From assembly GCF_030272615.1 (NCBI RefSeq), contig NC_081405.1:154087113-154151112 (forward strand): a stretch of 64,000 nt of DNA. Direction: 5' to 3'. How positions within the stretch are numbered: position 1 is the first letter of the stretch; every line of letters begins with the position of its first letter. Source of the stretch: Cryptomeria japonica. Lineage: Eukaryota; Streptophyta; Pinopsida; Cupressales; Cupressaceae. Position numbers and translations under genes: made by a program. The notes below the pieces were generated by a model that saw only the letters and a program-made list of their open reading frames with translations, ran no database searches and was not told the DNA's origin. This document shows positions 34,083 through 45,600 of this stretch, piece by piece.

Positions 34083-34560
34083 TTACCTATAGACTAACTT
34101 TTCAAGAGAGGGAAGTGCTTGATAGTGTAAGTGTCCAAGTTTTCTATGCCATAGCTCACAGGATTTGGGAGCCTCATTAATGAGGGCTTGAACAGGGTTA
34201 GTAGAGAGCTTATAAAGACTATCATATCTATTACCAATTACACGAGCAGATTTAAAACTAGATTTTTTAGGCCAAGCAAGCACTTTTCCCTCAGAAAATG
34301 CAATTTGATAACCTTTATCTTCTAGAGCAGAAATAGAAATTAAGTTTCTTTTAATTCCAGGAACAAACAAGATGTCACTAAGGTGCAGTGAAATACCAGA
34401 GTCTAAATTTAAAGTAGTGCTAGAACCTCTTACCGAATAACGAGCATCATCACCAATTACCACGTGAAGGCTGGTATCCTTTTCTACTAATTCTGAAAGA
34501 TGATCACGGTAGCCTGTGATGTGTCAGGAAGCACCACTGTCAATCAACCATGTATTAATA
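34083..34560 (-). pseudogene. Copia C protease end and pre-integrase
   Basis: The aspartic protease motif WLIDSGAS is at 34524-34550, followed by a stop replacing a residue before HITGYRDHLSEL. The frame 34083-34463 holds VVIGDDARYSVRGSST, LFVPGIKRNLISISALEDKG and the first half of the integrase finger, CELWHRKLGHLHYQ. It stops at LVYR before the integrase core. Confidence 0.92.
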
Positions 34561-35456
34561 TCTGTAGGTATGCTGCTAGATAGAGCAGAGATGAATAAGA
34601 AGTTATTATTTTGTTTCGAGACTTCATTTAGTTTGGCTTCTCTTTGAGTAGGGTCATTCTGACATTCTTTAGCGTAGTGACCAAACTTGTCACATTTGAA
34701 ACATCGAACACGAGAGATATCTCTTGGTTTCTTCCAAGAGTGCTGAGAACTAGATGGTCCAAATTCCCTATTTCTCTTTGGATAAAGCTTCTTCCAATTT
34801 CCACCTTTCTTGCATTGGGCTGCAAGCATGTGTTGATCATCTACATGAGGACTTTTGGTTTGCCCTCTTGTGATAAGGCGAGACTCTTCTTGGATGCAAT
34901 CATTCTTAAGGCGATCAAGGGTAGGTAACTCAGTTCTACCACTTATGGTTTGAATAAATGACTCCCATGAGTGTGGTAAACCATTTAGGTCAATCATGAC
35001 AAGGTCCTTATCTTCCATATTATGACCAATTGTACCTAGCTGATTCTTTAGTTCTGAAATTCTCATAAAATAGGAATAGCAGAATCTTCTTTTGACATTT
35101 TGATATTAAGTAGTTGTTGTCTTAAAGTAATTGCCCTACTGAGATTGTTAATTTCATATGTACCTTTGTAGATGACTAAACATTTCCCTTGCAGTAGTAA
35201 ATGAGGCAATTGAGGTGACAAGGTGGTCTTTAACTGAATCAATGAGGAGCTTTCTGGCCTTGACAACATCCTTTTTGAATTGTTTTAGCTCAACAGCATC
35301 TGCAGGTTCAGTTAGCTCTTTCGCTTCTATGAAGTGGAGAAGATCTTCTTCTAGAGCCAACATGATTCGAACCTTCCATGCAACAAAATTGATATTTCCA
35401 TCAAGCCTATCTTCAACTTTCAGCCCCATTAACCTGACCTGTAAATGAGACAGCAA
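34524..35456 (-). pseudogene. Copia C gag with CCHC knuckle, one frameshift
   Basis: Starts near 35456 with VEDRLDGNINFVAWKVRI and IEAKELTEP, shifts frame near 35170 and continues GTYEINNLSRAITLRQQLLN, then FMRISELKNQLGTIGHNMED, LNGLPHSWESFIQ and the zinc knuckle CFKCDKFGHYAKEC at about 34660-34705. Gag forms the virus-like particle, and the knuckle binds the RNA. All conserved blocks of copia gag (UBN2 type) are visible. Confidence 0.93.
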
Positions 35457-35510
35457 TCTGGAAATAAAGGAGTACTAAATTCTAAAAACTGAAAGTTGAT
35501 TTAGCCTATA

Positions 35511-35522
35511 GCTCTGATACCA
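35511..35522 (-). other. Primer-binding site of copia C
   Basis: Exact TGGTATCAGAGC on the minus strand, adjoining the 5' LTR with no spacer. Confidence 0.96.
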
Positions 35523-36351
35523 TGTTGATTTTAACCCTTTCTGATTAATGTAAACTCAAAAAATCAGAATTTAATTATTAACTAAATTGATTAAGTGAAT
35601 AGTTTATAGTTTTCCTGATTTAAGCATAACCAAGAAAAGAACAAAATAAGTACAAGACACAATTACCTTGGGAAAACCTCCTAGGAGGAAAAACCCAGCC
35701 AGAAAAGATCCTCAGATCTGATTATGGATTGAATTCATATGAAGGTTACAACACTTATCTCATGTACTTGAAGGTGATTGCACTTAGTATTGATAATGTC
35801 TTCCACAAGACTGCACTTTCACAAGCATCAAATTGTCACACCTGCCCCCTTTGACAGTAATTAGGGCCAAACCCTAGGTCTGCAATATTTGCACCTGAAG
35901 TCTGCTCTTTGATGGACAACAACCTTATCCCTTAGTTCGCTCTCCTCATTGATGAGTTTCACACCTCAACCAACAGATGTAGTTCGCTGATATGGCAGAT
36001 GTAATTCGCTTTAATTGCAGATGTAATCTTGCTCCTTTAAGTTCGCATTGGCAGTCACATATATTTCACATGGATGATAAAACTGAAATGAATGAATGAT
36101 AGTGTGAAGTTGAAGTTTATTTATATGGGGAGCAATGATCTTAATCATGTCGGCTTGCTTTATGATTTAATGAACTTTAATTTATTTAACCAAAGGCATT
36201 AGGATAGGGTTGGCCCAATACATGGTGGTGCGTTAGCTTGAGTGTAGCGCGGGATCCCAGCCCTACACGTGGGAAAGGGGCTGGCCCCCTTGGGCGGATT
36301 CCAATGTTGCCCAATGCAATTGGAATCTGCCATCCCTAATTATAATCAACA
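35523..36351 (-). repeat. 5' LTR of copia C
   Basis: 829 bp, direct repeat of 30327-31184. ATATAAATAAAC promoter-like sequence near 36118-36130, with AGCGAA words downstream. Confidence 0.95.
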
Positions 36352-36356
36352 AGATC

Positions 36357-36681
36357 AAGAGTCTAGATTTGCCAGAGCATCTTTTTTCCCTTTGATGAGC
36401 CTGCTTGCTGTCTTTTTCAAAAAATTGTATTCGATGGTATAAATCTATTTATATACATTATGCGTAGATAGATATGTAAATATGGAACATTTTTACGTAT
36501 GCATCTTTCGAGAAGCTTTGTGTCTAGATTCTTTATTTAAATTATCAAGAATGGCACCAATAATGATTTTGCTCTTTGCAAATATATAATAAATTAATGA
36601 GTTGACTATGTTGTCTTGATCTAGGCATTGACCTGATGTTATTCCAGCGTTAAAAGTTCTCTCTATACCTGTTACCCAAGA
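36357..36681. other. Spacer, nothing recognised
   Basis: AT-rich, no motif. Confidence 0.5.
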
Positions 36682-38060
36682 AACACAGGCAACTATTAGA
36701 GGATATTGATGGCATCGGATATAAGGAGTCTTGAGACTGTTAACTCCTATTTGTTATTAAATGCATACCATAGTTCTGATGCTTTCAGTTCCATCTGTTT
36801 CCCCTTTCAGGTTGTATTTTAAATTTTGCACTATGTAGTGTAATAAGACATTTTATATGCTCACTACAGTTGTAGATATACATTGTATTATAATTCATAG
36901 TTCTCTCAGTTAATATCTAGATCAGACAGATAACTTTCATGGCTAATCTCCAATTATCCTTAACTATTTAAATGTTTTGAATTTTTTTAGCATTTTTATT
37001 TTTTAAATAATGATCCCTAGAACTTTGTTTGTGAAGAACACCTTACATCCCCATTTCCTTCTTGTTTCCGTTTCTTATCTGTTTCCTGTTACTGGTAACA
37101 TAGGTTTTCATAACTCAATGGAAAGTAGCTTTTGCATTACTGAATGTTTAAAGCTTTCACTCATTTTCAGAACTAAGAACTGAATGCCTTCTTTTTATAC
37201 AATTTGAATTTTATTGAATTTGCAGTTGAACTTTGTGGGTTCCAGCTCATTGTATGTTGATATATTGTTGATTGTAGAAATTTAAACCAGTATGCAAACA
37301 ATCCTTTTTTATAACCAAGAGGACAGAATTTATTAGCCACCTTGAAAGTTTATCATTTTATCTGGTTGATAGTAGTGACCAATAGTTGAATCTACAACAC
37401 AGGCAACTATCAGAGGATATTGATGGCATCAGACATAAAGGAGTGTTGAGACTGTTAACTCCTATTTCTTATTTGATGCATACCATAGTTCTGATGCATT
37501 AAATTCGATCTGTTTCCCCTTAATCAGGTTGTATTTTAAATTTTGCACTATGTAGTCTAACAAGACAATTTATATGATCACTACAGTTCTAGATATACAT
37601 TGTATTATAATTCATAATTATCTTCAAATATCTAGATTAGACAGATAGCTTCATGCCTAATCTCCAATTGTCCATAACTCTTTAATTGAAATAATGATCC
37701 CTAAAACTTTGTTTGTGAAGAACACCTTACATCCCCATTTCCTTCTTGTTTCCGTTTCTTTTTTTTTTCCTGGTACTGGGGACATAGGTTGTCATAATTC
37801 AATGGAAAATAGCTTTTTAATTACTTGATACTCATTTTCAGAATTAAGAACTGAATGCCTACTTTTTAAACATTTTGAATTTTATTGAACATGCAGTTGA
37901 ATTTTGTGGGTTCCAGCTCATTGTATATTGATATATTGTTGATTGTGGAAACTGAAACCAGTATGTCAATGATCCTTTTCTATAACCAAGAGGACAGAAT
38001 CTATTAGCCACCTTGAAAGTTTATCATTTTATCTGGCTGATAGTTGCGACCATTAGTCGA
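36682..38060. repeat. Tandem duplication, period 714 bp
   Basis: The segment beginning AACACAGGCAACTAT at 36682 starts again at 37396. The two copies run in parallel to about 38060 with many substitutions and small gaps, including the TTGTTTGTGAAGAACACC and GAGGACAGAAT landmarks. No coding sequence was seen in either copy. Confidence 0.93.
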
Positions 38061-38207
38061 ATATAGAACTGCAGGCAAGTAAGTACATAATAGTAAATTT
38101 ATACATTAACAACCATGACGTTCCCTTCATCTGTTGCTTTCTATCAATTATCAAAATAAGCTTTCAGACTCTGAGTCAGGCATCTGATGTCTTCCCATTA
38201 TGAGTAC

Positions 38208-38962
38208 CTAAGTCACAGAATACAGCAATTTTCATGGATGAGGTTCGAATTTAATCGAATTTCAAATTTTTGTGAAAAAATCGTTCAAATTCGGCCATAA
38301 AAAAATTCTGCTAAAAAGTGGGCAGACGGCCTCTGTAAACACACAACTCACTCCCGTGGTTGCCATCGCTGCCGCCTGCCATAGTCACCATCCCTGCTGC
38401 CTGCTGTAGTCACTGTTGCTGCCGTTGCCATCACTGCTGCCTGCCGTAGTCGCAGTTGCTGCCATTGCAATCGCTCCCGTGTTCAGTTAGGCACCCGATC
38501 CCTCAAATTTTATTAGTTGTTTTGACATCGCTCCCGTGTTGTAAACAATATTGAGCAATAGTAATGTATTCGATGTTGTGAATTTTATTAGTTATTAGTT
38601 AATTACAAGCAATAGTCATTAGGTATTTGATATTGTCTGATGTAGTTTTATTTTTTTATTGTAATAAATTAGTAATTAGGTAAAAGGTATACTGAATGCA
38701 TTAAAAAATATACAGTAATAAGTTATTATGTATATTTTTTAATGCATTCGATATACATTATTAGATATATTTTTTAATGAATTAGTTATATTATTAGCTA
38801 TATTAGTTACATTAGTTATAATTTATTAGAAGTATTACATATATTTAAAAATAAACAAAATTATATAAGGCGAATTTAATTTGATTTTTATTTTTAAAAT
38901 TTTTTCCCATGTTGAACTTCATCCGAATTTCATGACTGTCGAATTCGAACCTTGTGACTTAG
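38208..38962. mobile_element. hAT-like MITE with perfect 8-bp target duplication
   Basis: A 755-bp element starts CTAAGTCACA and ends TGTGACTTAG (perfect 10-bp TIR). It is flanked by ATGAGTAC at 38200-38207 and 38963-38970. A second inverted pair, AGGTTCGAATT and AATTCGAACCT, lies just inside. The interior has a GCTGCCGCCTGCC-type repeat region (38365-38480) and AT-rich sequence, and no transposase. An 8-bp duplication is typical of the hAT superfamily. Confidence 0.88.
38365..38480. repeat. Degenerate GCTGCCTGCCGTAGTC tandem repeat in the MITE
   Basis: At least four imperfect units of about 30-36 bp built from GCTGCC, TGCCGTAGTC and TTGCCATCRCT words. It is the GC-richest spot nearby. Confidence 0.75.
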
Positions 38963-38970
38963 ATGAGTAC

Positions 38971-40722
38971 ACCATCAGATTGAGGAATGGATATTTTGTG
39001 TCTATCAAAAAATGCAATGATTAGCAGGAAGAGTGAGCGAGGTGAGTGTTGAGGGTTTGACCAATAAGTGTTCCTATAAGCTGGTGATGGTGTTGTTGCT
39101 GCTGGAGCATAAGTTGGTGAAATATATTCATCATATCCTAAGGCAGCTTTTCACAGAATTAACTCTGCCAGTGATAATGATCACACATTTGGAGTCAAGG
39201 GATAGATCACATCTTCAGGATGTTTGGGAATGATTAAACCAAAGAAGCAAAGATCCACAAAAAATTGCGATATTCGCGATTAATCAGCAATCGTGGAGGC
39301 TCCTGATTTTTCCCCCAAAAACTGGCAAAAATCGGTGAATGAGTTTCAACGATTTTTTGCGCGTTTAAGTTGCAAAAAAATCGTGGGTTTAATCTGCAAG
39401 ACAAAAAAAAAAGGCGTGGAAATCCTAAAACATAAAAAAAAGCCACAGAAACTCAGTAAAAAATTTGCCAAAGTCTTATAAATGGTGTGTGGTTGCAGGT
39501 AAATTTCATTGATGCTCAGTTGAGTGTTTTTGGTTGGGCTGAGAAGGACGTTGACGGCTTAGGATGTCGAGAGCTGAGGCACACCATTCTCTAGGGGATT
39601 TCGACAGATTTTCATGGGACTCTGAGCATGTTGAGGAGGCTGAGGATGTCGTGGGCAGAGGGACAACATTGATAGCCAGATCGACCTGTCAGGAGGATTC
39701 TCGAAGCCAGCCTGTCAGGTATTTACATTTTTTTATATTTTAACAGATTTTTTTTTTTGGATCAATTAATGATTTTTACAGAAATTTTATCAAAAAATCT
39801 TTTTATTACTTTTTTTGTTTATCAAAATAAATATTTTATTCATCTAACCTCAATACAGAAATTTCATTTTTGATTTTTGTTTATCTAAATTTCTTTTTTG
39901 TTAAATAAATTTTGTAAATAAATAATGGCTGCGGAATTTATTTAATATTCTTAATTATTATTTATTTACAGAATTTCAATTACTATTATTCTACCTTATT
40001 AATATTAATTAGAAATTTATATAGTCTTTCATTTATTTAATATTTTTTATTAGTATCTTTGACTCTCGTAGAATCATAGCAATTGAAATTCTGTTAATAA
40101 ATAAAATTAAAAATATTACATAAATTCTGCAGTCATTATTTATTTACAGAATTTCTATTAATATGATTCTATTTATCAAAATTCTGTAGTTTTTTTTCCC
40201 GTTGTGGTATTTCTGATTTTTAATACTAAACCCTGAACATAGGATGCTCAACGACCAAATTTCCCTTTCATTTCTGTAATAAACTTTTTTAATCAAATCA
40301 CAGTTTTTACACATTTCAGTAATGGATACGACAATTTTTACACATTTTAGGTGATTAGGAACACAGTTCTCTGTTTCTCTGCCAACTTTGTGATTCAATA
40401 AAAGTTCACAATCATTCAATCTGAAACCAGGGAAATTGATCTCTATTATGAATTAGTTTTGCAAGAAAACATATGAAACAAAGTTGCAAGAAAGTGAGGA
40501 ATCATAAAAAAACCAGACCATTTTATAGAGATTACAGCCTCCAAAAAAACAGTTTGTATTGAAGAAACAAAAGTTTCTCTATCTTTTTTATTACAAAAAC
40601 TTAATGCATATCTTAGAAACTAACTATCTAAATGTTGAGCATCATTTATCAACACATAACCACAACATTAAAATGCTGAAAGATTGAATTAAAATGCTTT
40701 TGCAGATTTGATTCTTGATCAC
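38971..40722. other. No gene recognised
   Basis: AT-rich. 39240-39300 is rich in short self-complementary words around TCGCGATT. 39500-39720 is a GC-richer patch with GAGGCTGAGGATGTCG that might be an eroded exon, possibly of the neighbouring hAT gene. Nothing is firm. Confidence 0.4.
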
Positions 40723-40815
40723 AATGCCATGTCATAAAGACCTTGCGTGGACACATTGCACACCAATTGCTAGTAGCACAAAGGTCAAATCAAAATGCAA
40801 TTGGTGTTAAGAGTG
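40723..40815 (+). pseudogene. hAT transposase, start and first half of BED zinc finger
   Basis: The frame ATG-CCATGTCATAAAGAC reads MPCHKDLAWTHCTPIASSTK and then VKSKCNWC. The W and CX2C pair are the first half of a BED zinc finger, which binds element ends. A TTTGCAG acceptor-like sequence precedes the ATG. The frame is cut by LTR sequence (40811-42118) and resumes at 42119 with the second half of the finger. Confidence 0.75.
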
Positions 40816-42118
40816 TAATGTCCCCACTTTGTAATAGAATTTAATAATAAATAATAATAATATTAAAATAGAAAAGAATAAAAATAAAATTTAAATTAAA
40901 ATATAAAATAATATAATTAAATATAATTAAAATTTAAATAAGTTAATGAATGGTCAAAAGACATGGAAGGAAAAGTTGTGACTCCCTTAAACAGGGGGTA
41001 TAAAAGGAAGAAGAGAACCTCATTTTGAGAAGGGGATAATTTGGGAATCAGAAGTGCAAATCTGATTTAAAGAAGTGCAGATTTGATTGTGAAAGGCTGT
41101 GTCCCTTTCAAAGGGCAGAAGTAATGAAGAGTTGCACTCTTTCAAAGGGTGCTAATGGTGAAAGGGTGCGTCTCTTGCCAAAGGGCATCCATAATGAAGA
41201 GGTGTGACCTCTCCCTCACTATGAGAGATATAAAGGAAAGGAGTCAAAAGCATCCAATGAGATGATCATCGATCAGATCAGATCAGAACTATTATTAAGT
41301 TACAGGAATTGGTAGTTCCTAAATTTGCTATGATGAGTTATTGAATTGTTATCATTAAATGATTGTTCCGAAATATGTCGGAAATTATGATAACAGTCAT
41401 ATCATGATTGACTACATTAATTTTCTGTCCCGGAATGTGCCGGATATCATGATACTTAAATTATTTCACCTATGATAATGACAATGTTACAATTGTCACT
41501 AGAATTAAGGTTGTAATCTGATAAGACTTCAAGTAGTTGTTGTCCCAGAGTGCTGGATATGAGATAATCCATCTCTCTTTGAGATATGAAGTATTTCACT
41601 AGTAAGTGTTACTAAGTGAATGATCATGTCAAATGAATGTGTATATCTAGAATGTTGTTCCTTAAAACTTAATTATGAAATTCAATCCTCTTTTGCTAAG
41701 AGGGAGTGTTAAGGATATAGCTTCATTCGGATTGAAGCAAGTAATATATAATGACATTGAACGAAGGGTCATGTCCCCGTAGGGTCATGACTCGCCATTT
41801 TTTAACTGTGAACTGAAACCAATAACTGTGGCAGTTTCACAAACCAGCAAGCTGTCGATATTATCATAGAATATTAATATATATATATATATATACACAT
41901 CGGACGTAAAACATATTCATTGCAGTGACCTTATTAAAGTCTATCCTCACTATATATTACCAGACTATTATATTCTCTACCTATGATCTTATATATATAT
42001 ATATATATACACACATCGGACGTAAAACATATTCATTGCAGTGATCTTATTAAAGTCTATCCTCACTATATATTACCAGACTATTATATTCTCTACCTCT
42101 GATCTAAATTCCTTAACA
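40811..42118 (+). mobile_element. LTR-type insertion in the hAT BED finger
   Basis: The block begins TGTTAAGAGTGTAATG and ends CCTTAACA, exactly where the BED finger is split. It has a TATAAAAGG promoter-like sequence near 41011. It also has a polypurine tract (GCTAAGAGGGAG) directly before a clear LTR at 41707-42118. No pol is present, so it is a deletion derivative or a composite of two LTRs. The 5-bp flanks do not match (ATTGG, GGCGA). Confidence 0.6.
41707..42118 (+). repeat. LTR with 9-bp inverted ends and an internal duplication
   Basis: Starts TGTTAAGGA and ends TCCTTAACA. Inside, a segment of about 116 bp beginning near 41875 with TATATATA and ACACATCGGACGTAAAAC is repeated in tandem from about 41990 to 42105 with hardly any change, which indicates a recent duplication. 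Confidence 0.85.
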
Positions 42119-42657
42119 GGCGACATTACATAGAGTGAAATCAGTGGTGGAATTTGTCGCTTTAAATGGCATTTGGCAAAAGGTGTAGGAAATAATACCA
42201 CCATTTTCACAACATGCCTTGCAGACGTCACATATTAGGCCAAACAAGCTCTTGATGCAATTGTTGAGGGTAAGGCAAAAAAGGCAAGAATTGGGTTGAA
42301 ATAGGTTCTAATTCTACAAAAGTTAAGAGGACTGCTGGGATGAGGAAGATGGTGCATAGGGGGGTTTTAGGGTATTTGGGTCAACACCTTCTACAACATG
42401 TGACCCAAATATAGGTGGATGAAACATCAATGCTTTCTTTGCACCTCATACTACACTAGGATCACAGACCACTTTGGAGAGCATATGATGGAGGAAAAAT
42501 GTCCATGAACAAGCAAGAAGCAATTGCGAGTTTTTGGTATTCTAGCTTGCCATTCCATGTTGCTAGATGTCCATATTGGCAAGGTATGGTGGATGCTATT
42601 GCAGCTATAGGTCTTGGGTTTCAAGTCCCATCTTACGAGACATTGAGGGTTGGTATG
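42119..42657 (+). pseudogene. hAT transposase, second half of BED finger and DUF659 start
   Basis: Reads GDIT, a stop, SEISGGICRFKWHLAKGVGN and FTTCLADV. RFKWHLA and the following Cys complete the BED finger. After a low-complexity linker, the frame 42499-42657 gives FWYSSLPFHVARCPYWQGMV, DAIAAIGLGFQVPSYETLR, which is the start of the DUF659 domain of plant hAT transposases (W.YS..IPF...R.P....M...I...G.G...PSYE.LR). It is cut at about 42657, where TGTTGGGACC begins another insertion, and continues near 47425. Confidence 0.82.
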
Positions 42658-45600
42658 TGTTGGGACCTCCAAAAGTTGGTAAATTTTGAGGGCCCATAAG
42701 GAGAGGATTGCTTGTAACACTCAGAAGTACCCCTGCAAATTCCTCCCGAGTAGCCCACTTTAAAGGTGAGCATCTTGGTGCCCTATGATTTTCATGAGGA
42801 ATCACCTTGGAATCTTATTGCCCTCTTATTGGTGAGTGTCCATAACCATTTGCAACTTCCCAGACTTAGATCCGATGAGTTTTTGATGTACCCATTTTGG
42901 GGGTTCAACGAAGTTTTGCTGATTGTGCACTATTAAATCTTCCAGAATATCTGTTTTCAGAGGTTAATATTTTGCTACCACTTAATAGTCATTTGAAACC
43001 AATCATTCCCAGCAATTGTCTACATTTCAATGATCCCCTGTGTCAGTTTTCAAAGCCCCATGACTTCATTTGCTATTTTTCCCAGGTCAAATCCAAATGC
43101 AATTTATTCAGATTTGTTGTTAGAACAGTGTAAAATCTGCCAAGGTAGCTTGGCATCTTGATTTTTATTTCATGACCTATTGACCTGCATGCCAAGAGGA
43201 TTGTTCCCCATGATTTTTTGTATATTCATATGCTCCCTCGCCTGGTTGCAGCACCCTATCTATCAGTCTGATATTTTTTCAAGGCCACAACCAAATTGAC
43301 TTTGCAAAGGCTTAAATCAGCATGTTCTAGAAAGTTTCAAAGAAGGCAACTTTGGCCATTAATATCTTGCACATGTGATCAATTCAAGCTAAACCCCTTT
43401 GCACACATGCTCATCGTATCTAGATGAATTGATTCCCCCAGTGGTGGCCTCTAGAACCAAAGTTTGATATTTTTTCAGAGCAGTGATTGGACACAGTTCA
43501 AAAGGGTTCAAAATGTGCAGTTTCAAAAAATGCTTGAGTAGGCAATTTCGAGCTTTAAAATCTATCACCTCGAGCATCACTATGTGGATCCATTTGGCAT
43601 TCTAAATTCCTCATATAACATTCAATATGTGTATCAATTTTCGGGACTTAGGGAGATGGTTTGATAAGTTTTTAGAGATAGTTTCGGGAGCTACTTGAGT
43701 GGTTTTGATCACAGTTCAATGATGGTAAACATCAAGCTTAAATGACGACCTGCTCAATTTTTGGGGTCCAGAATGTGTAATTGTGGTTTTAGAGCATTTC
43801 TAGGGTTAGTTGTACAAAAATATATATATTTTTTAAGCCGGGTCCACAAAGGGACCCAACATGCATTTTGACTCTCAGGGTTAATTCAAGGTTGACATAA
43901 AAAATATTGAATTAATTAAATCATTAAAATGATTTAGTAATTTGCAAAATTGCTTAAGTTTGCCTGAGATAAAATTTGATTAAAGGAGAGAACTATTTAA
44001 ATCATCTTAAAAATGATTTAAATAAAGTCGACACTTGTCAATGAGCGAAGGTGGATTGAGAAATATTTGAATCATTTTAATAATGATGTAAGTGTTTTTC
44101 TAAATGTTAGTAATGTTGTTTCTGAAACGCATTCAAATATGGTGGGGCTCGTGAGGAAAAGGTGAAGAGTATATGAAATAATAAAATCATCTAAAAGTTT
44201 CATCCCTCCACCCCTCGCAATAAACTAAACAAGTCAAAAGGGGCTGAGGGATAGAGGGGAAGGGGTTTGGTTCCCCCTCCACCCCTCACGGTGATGATAG
44301 CAAGTTAAAAAATGGCGAGGGGTAGACGGGAAGGGGTTTGTTCTCCCCTCCACCTTGCATGGAAAATTAGGGCAGTCTAAAGTGAGCGTGGGGACGTGGG
44401 AAGCTCATCCCTTAGGGCACATGCAGTGTTAGGGTTCGCTGCATTTTTTTTCTTCAAGATTGTGATGAATATCACTATACATCAAAATCTCTACAAGTCT
44501 GATTTCCAAAGGTTCATTCAAAAGCATGATCAAGAGTTTCCATATGGCATGTAATGGAATGTCTTCCAAGCAAAAAATAAAATCAGAACTGCGCTCTTGT
44601 TGAATATTTCTATGTTTTCCTACAAAAGGATGAAAATGGCAACACATTTATGACATTATGGGATTGGCATTCGTTTCTAGCAACTTGTTACAATGTTTCC
44701 TTGGGGCGTGACCAGATGTGAATAGCAGTTGAGAGGCTACGCGGAGCGCATATGCATTGAGCAGGCATTGATACAAGAAGAGTCTTCAGCGTATGATGTG
44801 ATGCTTGCTGAGATCACTGATAACCATCAACGTAAGGTGCTATGTCTTTGGTTGGTATTGAACTACCTTAGCTGACGAATTTGATGTGAATGGGGTATAT
44901 CTATATTGTCGTGGATTTCAGAGATCAACCCTTTGAATCACAAGCATGTCATACTTGAAACGGTTCCTAGTAAATACGAAGAGTATCCAATATAAAATGC
45001 TCATTATCAACAAGTAAATGATAATGAATGCACAAAGAAAGTGCCATTATAAAAGAAACCGGGTGTAGGGTTCTATTGGAGTGAGAAGTACTTGTAGGAG
45101 CGTCGAACTTGAGACTGTTGTGAATCTTCAATGGGTCCCATAATGTCGCAACATCGAAACTCTACATGATCAAAATCATGGCAAAAAGTACTGCGGCGAG
45201 CTTGCCATAGGCTTTGAGCGGAAGCGTCTTTAGATTCATCCAGTTCATTTTGGTTTCCTCAAGTACCATCCTCCTTTCATTCAGATCTGGAGTTTCTGGA
45301 GCTTAGATTAAAAAAGAACTGCTTTGACTTCTTTTTTGAGCTGAGTAGAGCACCCAAGCTTGCAAATTGTTTGTGCTGTAAGATTTTATTTGAGCTGTAT
45401 GATGGCTTAAAGCTTTTGCAATAAACTTCATTGCCATATCTCAGACAATACTGATAATGTTGAGTGATTTTGGTCTTAATATCTAATGATGAATGGATCT
45501 TATGATTCCTAATATGGCTGAGATTGATATTAAATGAGATGGCAATGCATGGAAATTGTTTTTGGATCAATGATTATGATGATTAACACGCAGGTTTGTT

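Larger units (their letters stand above)
30327..36351 (-). mobile_element. Copia C: nearly complete Ty1/copia retrotransposon
   Basis: A 6,025-bp element on the minus strand with LTRs at 30327-31184 and 35523-36351. The target duplication AGATC lies at 30322-30326 and 36352-36356, and the primer site is an exact TGGTATCAGAGC. The gag, protease, integrase, RT and RNase H regions follow in Ty1/copia order. Several stops and frameshifts, plus a deletion in integrase, make it non-autonomous now. It is the best preserved element of the window. Confidence 0.96.

Noticed and set aside
39240-39720. TCGCGATT palindromes and a GC-richer patch as a possible exon
   Set aside because: Broken frames, no motif, no splice pattern that could be supported.
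45000-45300. Possible host exon
   Set aside because: Scattered peptide similarity only by impression; multiple stops and no splice sites in frame.
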